Assembly: GCF_954871325.1 (NCBI RefSeq)
Contig: NC_088775.1
Coordinates: 69,665,561-69,729,560, forward strand
DNA length: 64,000 nt
Direction: 5' to 3'
Source: Gordionus sp. m RMFG-2023
Taxonomy: Eukaryota > Nematomorpha > Gordioida > Chordodea > Parachordodidae
Positions 43,501 to 48,679 of the stretch are shown here, in pieces (position 1 is the stretch's first letter; each line of letters starts with the position of its first letter). The notes under the pieces were generated by a model. That model did no database searches. It had not been told where the DNA came from and saw only the letters and a list, made by a program, of their open reading frames with translations. The position numbers were made by a program, and so were the translations under genes.

Positions 43501-46500
43501 CAAATTATCTTAAATTTATAGGATAGGTATTTTATACATACTGGATTGACAAAATCAGATTATTAACATGTATAAAATAACGCTTTAAACAAATCATTTT
43601 GCTATTTACCAACTTTAAATCATTTATTTAACGCGTTTTTTAAATTTTAATGATTTAATTTTTCCAAAAATCTATTCCAGAATGTGGAGAAAATGACCTT
43701 TTCTATAAATTTCAGACAATTTTGAAACATATCACACGACTTTCCGAAAATTTGCAAGATGCTAAATGAATTTCAAAAATGCTGATATTTTGGAAGTATT
43801 ATATTCTATAATAATAATTCAATTTTCTCAACGATTAACTTTTTTAATGTTGACCCATTCTTGTTTGATCGTAAAACATGAATAGCCACAAAATTCCTTT
43901 TTTAAGATAATTAATTGAATATTTTAAAGCCCTACACAAACTGATCCGACCGATCTTGGGTCGGTCAGCCTTTTTAATTATTTTGTTTTCCTAATGTTTT
44001 TTTTAAACATTATTGTCAAAAATAACAACATTATTTATATCCTTCAGCGCTTATTTCCGATTTTATTGAAACCTACTATTTCAATAGTTCAATAAAATCT
44101 TTAGATCAGTTTAAAATTTTGGATCAAACTGGGATCTTAGAAAAAATTATCGGATCGGAAGGACAAAAAAAGGTTTTCGGATCTAGTTGGAAAAATGGGT
44201 TCGATGCAGAGATCTAGAATATTTACGAGTGTTGATTATTGAAAGAAGAGTAGTACTGAAAATTATAAATTAATCAAAGATTTTGTTTCTCACATATAAT
44301 TATCCTTAACTATTCCGTCAAAAGGGGAAATAAGTAATTCAGAAAAATGTATTAGCCAGTATATGATTCTGCGAATTTATCTAATGTTAAAAAAAAGATC
44401 GCATTTAACGTGTCTACACTGTTTTTTTAACTATAAAATTTTAATATCTGATTTTATATTCAACTATAATAAACTAATCAAAATTTCCACTCAAATTAAT
44501 AAACTAATCAAAATTTCCACTCAAATTAATAACTTTTAATTAAAACCTTCACAACTTCTTTTCATAAACATGTATAAAAATATTCATATTTACAGCTCGA
44601 CACAGAACTAGTCAGGGCTAAACTAGCTGCCGATTCATCTTCCGAAGAAGATGAAATCTCTTACATGTACGGAAATGAATCTTTCATTCCAACAAATCTT
44701 TACAATCACAATGCAATAATGAAGGTTAGCTCATCTTACGATTGTACTTGCCCGGTGTGGGCCACTAAATTAAGACACCACGAACAGAGGCACCTGCGCA
44801 ATAAACTCAGGGCTTCTTTGCCTTTTAATAAACCCGCCCCTTCCCTAAACACTTATAAAATTGGGCAAAATTATTCTGGCATTGGCCTTTTGAATAGTTA
44901 CGATGGCAGTTTCAAAAATAATGTTACAAAACTTGTTAACGATGAAACAGATTATGGTAAAGAATGTGGCTCACCATCTTTCAACCTCCAGATATGTTTC
45001 ATGAACGATCCCAAGAAAAAAAATGACAACGTATTGGACAATATTACCAAATCTTCCTTAATCTCTACAAATACTTCGCCACAAATCAAAATGGAATGTA
45101 AATATCTCTCGCTCACTAATATATCTAATTTAAATGTCAATTTAACTGGCCGTAGTCGTGTAAATGCATTTTCTTCCCTTTCGAACATTTTCGCACTTAA
45201 ATCTATACCTTCCTATCGGACAACCAATCATGAATCGAAGCTTACTTCTCCTAGCAATGGATGTTTGGCCGTTCTTCCGCAACGACTCGATTTAATTAGA
45301 AAGGATTCTACAAGAGATAAAAAGAAACAAACCCGCGCCAAAAAGCGAAATGTTCCCTTATTAAGAAATTATCATTACGATGCGGAAGATGAAACAAAAA
45401 CTCATAGTGTTACCTCCCATAGCACGAGATCTTCCACTATAAAAAACGACCGTTTATTTCGCTGTAGACAACCGGTGCCAATATATCCTATGCTTCATCA
45501 CAGTTTTGATTCTTATCTTGAAGTAAAGCCCCAACAAGAAAAAATAGAGGATTATTATTATGATGATGTATTATACCTTTCTGAGGACATAGAAAACGGA
45601 AACTATGAGAAAAATAACGGTGCTTACAGAATAGATGACAAACAGCGAATTCATAAAGTTTGCCCTAAAATCAGTGCAGACGAAATCAACGACTTACCGC
45701 TTTTAGTTGAAAAACAGCTCGAATTACAAAAAGGCAAGGCTAGATTAGCCCTTTCTCAGGCCCCAGCAATGGCAAAAATGCAATTGGAAGTCGAAAAGGA
45801 ACTTAGCAAATTTTCCAATTTCAAAACCAAAAAATCTCCCAAAAGAAGAGCCTCTATTCATGCTTCCAGATTCGAAAATTCGAATCTCAAGATTTGTTCC
45901 TTCGCGGAAATAACTGCTTTCAAAATCAAAACTAAATTATTTACTCCTAAACAACCTAACAAAATGGGCGATAACGTTAAATCAATTATAAAGTCCTCCA
46001 TCTATCAAAATCACATGAACAGTCAAAAACCGTTGAAATCAGTTCAATCGAACAAAAAATACGAACTCTTTTATCAAATCTTAGAAAAAGTATTATTTAT
46101 TTTGCCTGTACAAAATTTTCTTAAATTTCATCCTTTTGTTATGTTTACAAGAATGACTCAGAATTATAACATTAGAATTCATTTAATATCGAATAAAATT
46201 TTATTAAATTTTTTTAGAAGAAAATTCAAAACCAATAATCTATTTATGCTGTTGAAAATAAATTGAATTTTATTATAGCTATCAAAACTGTACGGAATAA
46301 AATTGGATAGAAACAGTAATTGGTCATCCTTGTTTTCTCTCAAAATTCTGTGCAGCATGCCAACCGCTCAATTGCAAACATTGACCAATGCTCTTCTAAA
46401 TCAAATTGAAGGTATATTAATATATTTTTTAGCTGTAATCATTGTATTTCTTCGGCCGTACATTTCTTACTTCTCTTATAATTTTACCGTTCTCCTTTAA

Positions 46501-46885
46501 AATAAGTAAATCGTTAATTTTTCCAGACCGAAGTGGACATGATAGAATTAGTAGGATGCCAGATTCTGATTCATTGTAATTTTTTATTCGATGATAAGAA
46601 CTCAGAACCGTCTTTAATCCTGTAAATTGCCTGAGAAACTTATTGAAAATTTTATGGACAATATATTTATTGGAATGCGTCGAAAATTTAAAATGCAAAA
46701 TGAAGTGAGGGGGGGGGCTCATTAGACTGTAGTGTGGTTATAATATTTTTTTTATTATACTTCCTTTTTTAGTTATGAATGAAGATCTAATGGAACTTCT
46801 TATGGAGCGAGACGATTTGCATATGGAACAAGATTCAATTTTAGTGGACATCGAAGATATAACTGGGTATATTAATTTTTTATAA
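10009..46885 (+). CDS. SCHIP1: SCHIP1-like protein (schwannomin-interacting protein 1 family), 4 recognised exons
   Basis: Proposed joins: 10009-10539, 44596-46089, 46279-46411 and 46773-46885. The lengths (531, 1494, 133, 113) sum to 2271, i.e. 756 codons plus stop, with GT..AG at each intron and matching phases (0, 0, 1). The C-terminus identifies the family: SMPTAQLQTLTNALLNQIE followed by MNEDLMELL and RDDLHMEQDSILVDIEDIT matches the conserved coiled-coil end of SCHIP1 proteins, which bind the NF2 product schwannomin/merlin and ankyrin-associated cytoskeleton in vertebrates (known for the family, not shown here). The rest is Ser/Asn-rich and probably disordered, with an acidic patch SSSEEDE near the start of exon 2. 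The first intron is 34 kb and full of transposons, so extra exons could have been missed. Vertebrate SCHIP1 is shorter (roughly 490 aa). Confidence 0.75.
10540..11665. other. start of SCHIP1-like intron 1, no gene
   Basis: Intronic AT-rich DNA. Runs of nine or more G near 10585-10594 and 10998-11006 resemble the G-tracts beside hAT termini elsewhere in the window but have no matching end here. The short minus-strand frame 10844-11032 has no recognisable motif. Confidence 0.45.
11674..12028. mobile_element. hAT-type MITE, GGCC-word family, perfect TSD CTAACCAG
   Basis: The left end is TAATGATCTACATCGGGTC and the right end is CTTTTGCAGATCTCTG. They are inverted and flanked by a perfect 8 bp repeat CTAACCAG (11666-11673 and 12029-12036). 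Internal words CCAACCTGTCCGATCCCG and CTCGGCCTGG are separated by A/T runs. Non-coding, 355 bp. Confidence 0.88.
12037..13161. other. intronic AT-rich DNA, no gene recognised
   Basis: No protein motif or repeat with definable ends was seen. The 91-codon frame at 12528-12803 is hydrophobic by AT-composition and shows no family signature. Confidence 0.45.
13170..13513. mobile_element. hAT-type MITE, GGCC-word family, perfect TSD ATTCTCAT
   Basis: It begins TAGTGATTTGCATCGGGCC and ends (other strand) TAGAGATGTGCAAAAGTAGA. A perfect 8 bp direct repeat ATTCTCAT flanks it (13162-13169 and 13514-13521). Both ends carry GGCCGGGCCCGAAC-like words next to T6-A8 blocks; the middle (ACTCAAAATAAAAGACATATG, then GCATCTAGTT) is shared with the copies at 17580 and 35967. 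Length 344 bp. Confidence 0.92.
13522..14985. other. intronic AT-rich DNA with two worn GGCC-word fragments
   Basis: No gene recognised. Fragments of GC-word elements lie near 14095-14230 (GGGTCGGGTAGACTCGGGCC) and 14679-14790 (starting TAGAGGTCTGCAAAGTCCG, a good left terminus without a matching right end). The 75-codon frame 14648-14875 runs through the second fragment and is not regarded as a gene. Confidence 0.45.
14986..15459. repeat. hAT-like terminus followed by unrecognised DNA
   Basis: CAGGCGCATAGCCAGTTTGGGGG at 14986 is a typical hAT-style terminus. A roughly inverted partner (GGCTACGTGCCTG) ends at 19823, but the flanking 8-mers AAAGGGCT and ATCATATC do not match, so the pair cannot be claimed as one element. 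The sequence between this terminus and the LINE was not recognised. Confidence 0.35.
15460..17503 (+). pseudogene. 5'-truncated RTE-like LINE, reverse transcriptase remnant
   Basis: Non-LTR retrotransposon ORF2 remnant; the endonuclease domain is missing, as usual for 5'-truncated LINEs. The linker before the RT (15580-16101) has KELWWWNEEVQTTIQEKKAL, typical of RTE-type ORF2. RT motifs follow: NCQNYRGIKL near 16240; QFGFMPGRSTTDAIHAIRQ and FLDLEKAFDRIPR (16338-16500); the catalytic YADD-like motif is changed to FAND near 16708-16722. The C-terminal part (16904-17470) has SCKYLGSTI just upstream, then RLSWYGHTMRRP and KRKRGRSKLEW, which fit RTE ORF2 ends. At least one frameshift and in-frame stops break it. 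A GA-rich simple tail (17471-17503) closes the copy. Confidence 0.85.
17580..17893. mobile_element. hAT-type MITE, GGCC-word family
   Basis: It begins TAGGATCTGCAAAAGTAGGCC and ends GCAGATCACTA. The flanks are ATGAAAAT (17572-17579) and ATGAGAAT (17894-17901), 7 of 8 bases identical. The interior is the reverse of the 13170 copy (AACTAGACGCCATATAACATG, then TTTTGAGTAG). Three GC-word clusters lie near the right end. Confidence 0.88.
17902..20738. other. intronic AT-rich DNA with worn repeat fragments
   Basis: No cellular gene recognised. A hAT-like right terminus (CTGGCTACGTGCCTG) ends at 19823. GGCC-word fragments lie near 19940-20000 and 20085-20170. A segment near 19350-19440 reads KYLYDAKTGDVIIIHDQEA in one frame, but I know no family for it. 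A GATGATGATGATGATAATAAT microsatellite is at about 19482-19502. Confidence 0.4.
21130..22276 (+). pseudogene. hAT transposase pseudogene (P52rIPK/THAP12-like group)
   Basis: Broken plus-strand frames read, in order: PRLVTRQAHR then EEYILNTDTFITQINEFLIHH (21455-21570), corresponding to the PR..RQ.HR.N..EEY segment of this hAT group; LPQKPFQPF; TNERIFSFLK (21838-21867), the conserved dimerisation-domain core; and, after the inserted MITE and a frameshift, LNIHRHLTTSKDEIIEKLA then QRRLDFTL and a stop (ending 22276). Stops throughout show it is dead. The same group is represented at 35290-35865. Confidence 0.82.
21868..22132. mobile_element. GGCC-word MITE inserted inside the hAT transposase
   Basis: Left end CAGAGGCCTGCAG and right end CTGCAGGTCTCTG are inverted. 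Between them are at least six GGCCCGG-type words, each followed by T5-7 A6-8 blocks, in a near-regular array. The host frame reads ...FSFLK before it and KTYQEVQ after it. AAAAACA precedes the left end and AAAAACAT follows the right end, consistent with an 8 bp duplication whose left copy has lost bases. Confidence 0.8.
22532..23374. other. intronic AT-rich DNA, no gene recognised
   Basis: Low-complexity A/T-rich DNA with no motif or repeat boundary that I can support. Confidence 0.45.
23375..24130. mobile_element. GAACCC-word element, probable hAT MITE
   Basis: GAACCGAACT/GAACCCAGGTTC words occupy the first ~150 bp, and GAACCCG, CCGAACCC and AAACCCGGGTTC words the last ~160 bp, around an AT-rich core. 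The right end reads GCCGGGTTCGCATTCCTG, matching (inverted) the CAGGGATGTGAACCCGG start of the copy at 63771. The downstream 8-mer CGTTAAAT resembles CGTTAATT at 23366-23373, but the left terminus itself is not clean. Confidence 0.5.
24405..25293. mobile_element. GGTTCGG-word hAT element with transposase remnant
   Basis: Both ends carry repeated GGTTCGGTTCAGGTTC words. The right terminus GGTTCGGTTTGGATCCCTG is well defined; the left is worn. The order of words in the left end (GGTTCAG, GGATAAAAATAA, GGTT, GGTTC) parallels the related copy at 37482-37983. A hAT C-terminal remnant lies inside on the minus strand. Confidence 0.6.
24671..24862 (-). pseudogene. hAT transposase C-terminal remnant
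   Basis: A 63-codon minus-strand frame with SYWQCQLPKLVWKDV followed by LSETNFENILIVQLN. This follows the hAT dimerisation-region order (YW....LPKL ... LS..N.E.LL.L..N), although the central ERxFS core is missing. It sits inside the GGTTCGG-word element. Identification by motif order only. Confidence 0.5.
25294..26873. other. intronic AT-rich DNA, no gene recognised
   Basis: No gene or definable repeat. CATAGCCGTATCCAGGAATTTT near 26737 resembles a hAT left terminus, but no inverted partner was found. Slightly less AT-rich patches near 25430 and 25690-25770 have no recognisable reading frame. Confidence 0.4.
26876..27112. repeat. hairpin plus three direct copies of a ~50 bp unit
   Basis: GTTAAAAAGGAGGAATAACC followed by AGAAAGTACAACATTTTGAA at 26876-26920 is the inverse of three following direct units (about 26938, 26986 and 27035). 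Each has the core CGGTGTACTTTCTGGTTATT, CCTCCTTTTTAACA and CACGC-like ends, with increasing divergence. The inverted copy and the first direct unit are only about 15 bp apart, so the DNA can fold into a long hairpin. No coding sequence; probably a MITE or satellite seed of a family not otherwise seen here. Confidence 0.7.
27113..27339. repeat. AT-rich stretch with (AT)n microsatellite
   Basis: An uninterrupted AT dinucleotide tract of about ten units lies near 27179-27198. Nothing else is recognisable. Confidence 0.6.
27340..27905 (-). pseudogene. CCHC/gag-like fragment, left arm of a head-to-head pair
   Basis: A GC-richer block. Read on the minus strand from about 27860, it contains a zinc-knuckle pattern with the spacing C-x2-C-x4-H-x4-C (CFHCH, stop, RGHLRRRC), then SRPRLALEVCGNWSESTKRE and an acidic segment. 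An alternative frame reads ARDAKVK then EGEVH near 27815-27865. The right arm (28278-28620) repeats this order on the plus strand. The CCHC pattern suggests retroelement Gag or ORF1, but no polymerase is attached and I cannot name the family. Confidence 0.45.
27906..28277. other. spacer between the two head-to-head gag-like fragments
   Basis: A unique-looking spacer of about 370 bp with no recognisable reading frame. It contains a modestly GC-richer segment (GTAACGGTCACGGTAAGTGGG near 27990). Being flanked by divergent copies of the same sequence, it may derive from the upstream part of that element. Confidence 0.4.
28278..28620 (+). pseudogene. CCHC/gag-like fragment, right arm of the head-to-head pair
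   Basis: Plus-strand counterpart of 27340-27905. It shares TGGAATATAAT.GTATTTAGTTTTTAGA with the left arm and then GCCCGCGATGCCAAGGTGAA. It reads ARDAKVKEEGEVH in one frame and RRRCFRCHRRYLRHRC then ASRPRLAADIKNASQQ in another. The histidine of the zinc knuckle is shifted or lost here. A 28 bp insertion relative to the left arm follows GAGGTTCACC. Non-functional; family uncertain. Confidence 0.45.
28779..31253 (-). mobile_element. DNA transposon with ~650-700 bp terminal inverted repeats
   Basis: The left arm (28779-29480) starts GGTGATTCCACGTCAAATCG and the right arm (30600-31253) ends CGATTTGTCATGGAATTACC. They are inverted copies along their full length, e.g. TTCGAAGTCGAAAATCGCGA versus TCGCGATTTCGACTTTGAAG, and ATGTAAGCAGGCAGC versus GCTGCCTGCTTACAT. 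The left arm carries an extra ~37 bp tandem duplication (GGCAGCACATAYAGATATGA near 29393-29456). A minus-strand transposase remnant sits between the arms. No convincing target duplication was found, so the superfamily is left open. Confidence 0.85.
29560..30440 (-). pseudogene. transposase remnant of the long-TIR transposon
   Basis: Minus-strand frames read, in order: FMIIFDFSENYAFIIQDTVQ (about 30390-30330), KIYYCSDASAAQYKNRNFF then INLCYHESDFGVAAEWHF and SAISHGKGPYDGLGGTLKR (about 30255-30085), a single stop, SSLQRINSGHILIPVDLYQF, and a C-terminal end PINQIITVVNPITVTGRTYK before a stop at 29560-29562. I recognise this block order (DFxENY...QD, SDGxxxQYKN, AEW, HGKGxxDGxGGxxKR, TGRTY) from uncharacterised proteins repeated in many invertebrate genomes. 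The first two Asp (DF, SD) are plausible DDE catalytic residues, which is inference. Stops and gaps make this copy inactive. Confidence 0.75.
31254..31935. repeat. AT-rich stretch with a GGCC-word remnant
   Basis: Around 31500-31648, words GGCTCAGCTCGACCCGCG and CAGGCCCGATCCAG are followed by a right terminus GGACTGCAGGTCTCTT, so a worn MITE is likely. The left end is not clear. The rest is featureless. Confidence 0.5.
31940..32876 (-). mobile_element. GGCC-word hAT element retaining transposase C-terminus, perfect TSD GTAAGGAT
   Basis: It begins TAGAGACCTTCATGGGTC and ends GGCCCATGAAGGTCTCTA, a perfect inverted terminus of about 16 bp. A perfect 8 bp repeat GTAAGGAT flanks it (31932-31939 and 32877-32884). 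CCCGGCCCAGGCCC words with T/A blocks lie at both ends. Inside, on the minus strand, is a hAT dimerisation domain, which ties the whole GGCC-word MITE group to the hAT superfamily. Length 937 bp, still too short to be autonomous. Confidence 0.93.
32163..32475 (-). pseudogene. hAT transposase C-terminal (dimerisation) domain
   Basis: An 87-codon minus-strand frame: acidic MDMSSWEDVTILHN, then INYDDCILDWWKKHEKPIAK, then IPASNVSSERNFSTIGRI with IEERRTNLITKL. WW, the IPAS..SSER.FS core and R..L are diagnostic of the hAT C-terminal domain. After a one-base frameshift the normal family end continues as EIVDNILFLNDNLK and a stop. The catalytic part is absent. Confidence 0.85.
32885..34865. other. intronic AT-rich DNA with minor repeats
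   Basis: No gene recognised. A direct duplication of about 46 bp (TTTTTAAAATTTTCTAATAA then TTTCCAC) lies at about 33904-33995. Near 34140-34230 there is a patch of short near-repeats around GACAAAAAGACA and GGATAAAAAT (CCCGGACATAAATGTCTTGA at its start). Neither has recognisable coding capacity. Confidence 0.5.
35290..35865 (+). pseudogene. hAT transposase 3' part (P52rIPK/THAP12-like group)
   Basis: The last 128 codons are open (35479-35865): CTNERSFSTLKRLKTYLRN, RLNGFSILNIYKEI and a final DLSL stop form a well-conserved hAT dimerisation domain. Upstream, broken frames read RSNRLNIDASTIKDFYKINI and FLFQLKERFISHNF, which correspond to the RQ.NR...YY...IF/LD/L..RF region of the same group. 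The catalytic N-terminal two thirds are missing or unreadable, so the copy is inactive. It lies within the 34874-37473 element, in the element's orientation. Confidence 0.82.
35967..36844. mobile_element. GGCC-word MITE nested in hAT element, perfect TSD ATAAGAAT
   Basis: It begins TAGTGATCTGCATCGGGCC and ends CTTTTGCAGATGTCTA. A perfect 8 bp repeat ATAAGAAT flanks it (35959-35966, 36845-36852). It shares the core ACTCAAAATAAAAG..ATATGTTA and GGCGTCTAGTTT with the 13170 and 17580 copies, but is longer (878 bp) because of extra AT-rich DNA that includes an 82 bp tandem duplication. Confidence 0.92.
36181..36336. repeat. 82 bp tandem duplication inside the MITE
   Basis: Two copies start at 36181 and 36263 with GTTAATTAATRGTAAGTAAA; both contain AAACTTAAACCCTTGAAACR and CACTATTTTCAAAGCTAAAT. 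They differ at only a few positions (ATGG/ATAG, ATATTT/AGATTT, CATAC/CGTAC), so the duplication is fairly recent. Confidence 0.9.
37482..37983. mobile_element. GGTTCGG-word element, second copy
   Basis: It starts ACTAGGATCCAAACCATAAC immediately after the hAT target duplication and ends near GGTTAGGTTTGATCC. The interior parallels 24405-25293: CGGTTCAG, GATAAAAATAACGGTTCACG, then a hAT-like patch with GGGTAGCTGACACCGTCA (GGGTAGCTGGCATTGCCAGT in the other copy). The open frame 37963-38223 starts inside its right end and is not regarded as a gene. Confidence 0.5.
37984..40028. other. intronic AT-rich DNA with worn repeat fragments
   Basis: Near 38500-38570, ACGAATCGAATATCACGAAT and TATTCGAATAAT words resemble the ATTCGAATCG-word element at 58983-59800. 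Near 38755-38880, GGTTTCGGTTC and GGGCTCTGGTTTC words resemble the GGTTC family. No gene recognised; the minus-strand frames 38958-39143 and 39675-40022 show no motif. Confidence 0.4.
40037..41118 (-). mobile_element. hAT deletion derivative with AGGAGCTAGCTCCCGCTCC words
   Basis: It begins CAGAGTTAACACTTC and ends AGAGCGGCGCTCC-type sequence plus TTTGACAACTCTG (inverted). Flanks ATTTTTAA and AATTGTAA match at 6 of 8. Both ends carry repeated AGGAGCTAGCTCCCGCTCCT palindromic words. A minus-strand hAT C-terminal fragment lies inside. The same family recurs at 48680-49603. Confidence 0.85.
40235..40615 (-). pseudogene. hAT transposase C-terminal fragment
   Basis: 126 codons on the minus strand: a charged region with EDFFGFHEIDHQEEN and then PLPSSALIERLFSIAKVLG followed by SDSNLENLLLLKANKRL. 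The P..S..IERLFS..K core and final L.N.E.LL.L..N are the hAT dimerisation domain. The catalytic domain is absent, consistent with an internal-deletion derivative. Confidence 0.8.
41119..43924. other. intronic AT-rich DNA with small GGCC-word scraps
   Basis: No gene recognised. GC-word scraps lie near 41925-41965 (CTGGCCGGGTC, GCCGCCGGGC) and 43335-43440 (CGGGCGGGCAGG, AGGCCGGGCTTGGGCCG), the latter ending GCAGAGCTCTA like a MITE right terminus. Otherwise low-complexity A/T DNA. Confidence 0.45.
43925..44216. mobile_element. hAT-type MITE, perfect TSD GAATATTT
   Basis: The left end is TAAAGCCCTACACAAACTGA, and the right end read on the other strand is TAGATCTCTGCATCGAACCC. A perfect 8 bp repeat GAATATTT flanks it (43917-43924 and 44217-44224). 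Internal words GATCCGACCGATC, GGGTCGGTC and CGGATCGGA replace the GGCCCGG words, so this is a related subfamily. Confidence 0.85.
44225..44595. repeat. end of SCHIP1-like intron 1, with a 30 bp tandem duplication
   Basis: TAATAAACTAATCAAAATTT plus CCACTCAAAT occurs twice in tandem at about 44467-44526, identical or nearly so. The stretch ends in the acceptor TTTACAG at 44595. Confidence 0.8.
44596..46089 (+). CDS. SCHIP1: SCHIP1-like exon 2 (main body)
   Basis: The acceptor is TTTACAG|CTCGAC and the donor GAAAAA|GTATTA, giving 498 codons entirely open in phase 0. It begins LDTELVRAKLAADSSSEEDE, then a Cys/His-containing patch (YDCTCPVWATKLRHHEQRH), then a long Ser/Asn/Lys-rich, probably disordered region with basic clusters (KDSTRDKKKQTRAKKR, KKSPKRRAS), then a charged helical stretch (LPLLVEKQLELQKGKARLAL, MQLEVEKELSKF) and FENSNLKICSFAEITAF. 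The frame stays open for 58 codons past the donor (to 46266), but that extension is AT-biased and replaces the conserved C-terminus, so splicing is preferred. Confidence 0.75.
46279..46411 (+). CDS. SCHIP1: SCHIP1-like exon 3
   Basis: The acceptor is ATTATAG|CTATCA and the donor TTGAAG|GTATAT (phase 1). It codes LSKLYGIKLDRNSNW, then SMPTAQLQTLTNALLNQIE, the first half of the conserved C-terminal coiled coil. Introns of 189 bp and 361 bp flank it, tiny compared with intron 1. Confidence 0.8.
46773..46885 (+). CDS. SCHIP1: SCHIP1-like exon 4 (C-terminus)
   Basis: The acceptor is CTTTTTTAG|TTATGA; the phase-1 join gives Val, then MNEDLMELLMERDDLHMEQD and SILVDIEDIT, which is the strongest family match in the gene. 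Reading on gives GYINFL and a stop at 46883-46885. A possible alternative donor (ACTGG|GTATAT) would extend the protein into a further exon, but the only candidate (47211) looks like transposon sequence. Confidence 0.8.
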
Positions 46886-48487
46886 AATTTTCTCCTCATA
46901 TTTGTATTTTAAATTTAAAAAAATGTTTTTATAAAGCCACTTTCTAAACGAGACATTTTTCCCAAAAGGATTTCCTAGGCATGTTCCGGCAACTTTTTAG
47001 ACTCCCAACTAACCATACGATAATAATTTGCCTACTCAATTTTTTTGCATAATATGAAACAGACATTATTTAATCGTTGATAAACATCAAATTTTTAAAC
47101 GATTAAATATTCTCTGATATTAGAAAAATTATTCTCATGTTTGTAATGTTAAAAAAAAAATCTGGAAAAATTGTTTGGAAATGGCCTTAGCTTATTTTCT
47201 TTCTTTCAGACCTGCAGGACCGGGTAAGGTTCATGCATTATTTGAATCTCATATTTTAGATTTCCCTTTGAAGGCCGGACAACTTGCCACGATTTTTTTA
47301 AGGCTTAGAATTAGTTAAAATGATTATTTCTTTCATAAAAAAGATTTTCAATAATTATATTATTCGTAATAATTCTTTTTTTTAAACTAATTTTTTTCAG
47401 ATTTAGTATGCAAGAAAAAAAAATCCTACATTTTATTGCATAATTCATAATAGTACATAGGATATAATTATGGTAAAAATTTACGAAATTTAAATTTATT
47501 GTTCTGCAAAATTTTTTTTATTTATTCATATTCGATTTTAATGATTTAATTGTATTCGTAAATTTCGACGGATATCGAATAATTTTCGATTAGCCTAAAA
47601 CCAAAAATTTAATAAATTAAAAATTTTACAAGCTAGCACAGGGCTGTAAAATGAAATTTTTTAAAAAATTTGTCTATCAAAACTTATGATTCATATTTTT
47701 TACTAAATAGAAGAGTAAAAGACAAAGCAAAATATTATCAACAAGCTATAGATTTGCAAAAAAATCGTCACATGAATTGAACAATACTTTCGTTTAAAAA
47801 ATGATTATACTTCTCAATTTTTGTTCACAATAAAACATTTGAATAGGTGCGATAGAGCCTTAACCATCAAAACAGATTATTTTAATATGTCAAAAATTTA
47901 AATTGAATATATTACAATAGATTAGTAAATATGGAATTCCTGAAATATTTTTTTTATATTAAAATATGAAATTTGTTACAATTTACAAGTGAGCTATATT
48001 TAAAAAAATAATAAATACAATTAAAATTTTATGAGTCTTTTTAAAGATACATTTGATCTTTGAAGATCAAAAAAATTTTGAGTAAAATAAAAAATGTATA
48101 ATATTCCATCATTTTTCCTCGATTTTTTTTAAAAATTTTCCCATATGAGAAAGAGAAAATCATTAAATGATTATTCTACAAAAAATATTTTTTATTTTGC
48201 TCAAAAATCTTCTTTAAGCATCCTCAAATCTTTTTTTACAAAAAAATCTTCACATTTTGATCTTCATTAGACAAAATTTTGACTTATATTGTAACTAAGT
48301 TCGTCCTAGCCGGGCCGCTGGGGAAAATGATGGCTTTCGGTCGGATAATGATGTGGAAAGGGGAAATATGTTTGCAATTAACATTAATAGGTAATGTTTA
48401 TAAATTGGTTTATTTTTAACAGTATAGAAAATCTAGCGACTCGCCGCTGGCTGTTTTTAGGCAACATTAATGGGAACAATTTATATG
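46886..48487. other. AT-rich intergenic DNA downstream of SCHIP1-like
   Basis: No gene recognised. Near 47210, CAGACCTGCAGGACCGGGTA is followed at about 47270 by AAGGCCGGACAAC; this is probably a worn GGCC-word MITE. CTAGCCGGGCCGCTGGGG near 48307 is another GC-word scrap. No clear AATAAA follows the SCHIP1-like stop within the first few hundred bases. Confidence 0.45.
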
Positions 48488-48679
48488 CTGTTTTCTAGTG
48501 TGATAAATTAGTTGGTTACACGACCACGATCCTGGTTTTTGGTCGAAAAAATGAACCAAACCCAAAGTAACCAAATCCATCTACCCGAGCACCAACCATA
48601 GGTATATTATTTTATTGTGAACTGAATGTTAATATTTTGCTCAATTACATTTTTATGCATAGAGGACGAATATTTTAAT

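Noticed and set aside
46090-46266. Read-through extension of SCHIP1-like exon 2
   Set aside because: It becomes strongly A/T-biased and would replace the conserved coiled-coil C-terminus; a phase-0 donor at 46090 joins exactly to exon 3.
47211-47223. Possible extra SCHIP1-like exon after TTTCTTTCAG
   Set aside because: The sequence ACCTGCAGGACCGGGT matches the terminus of GGCC-word MITEs, and the predicted residues (PAGPG) do not match the family end; a stop after GYINFL is simpler.
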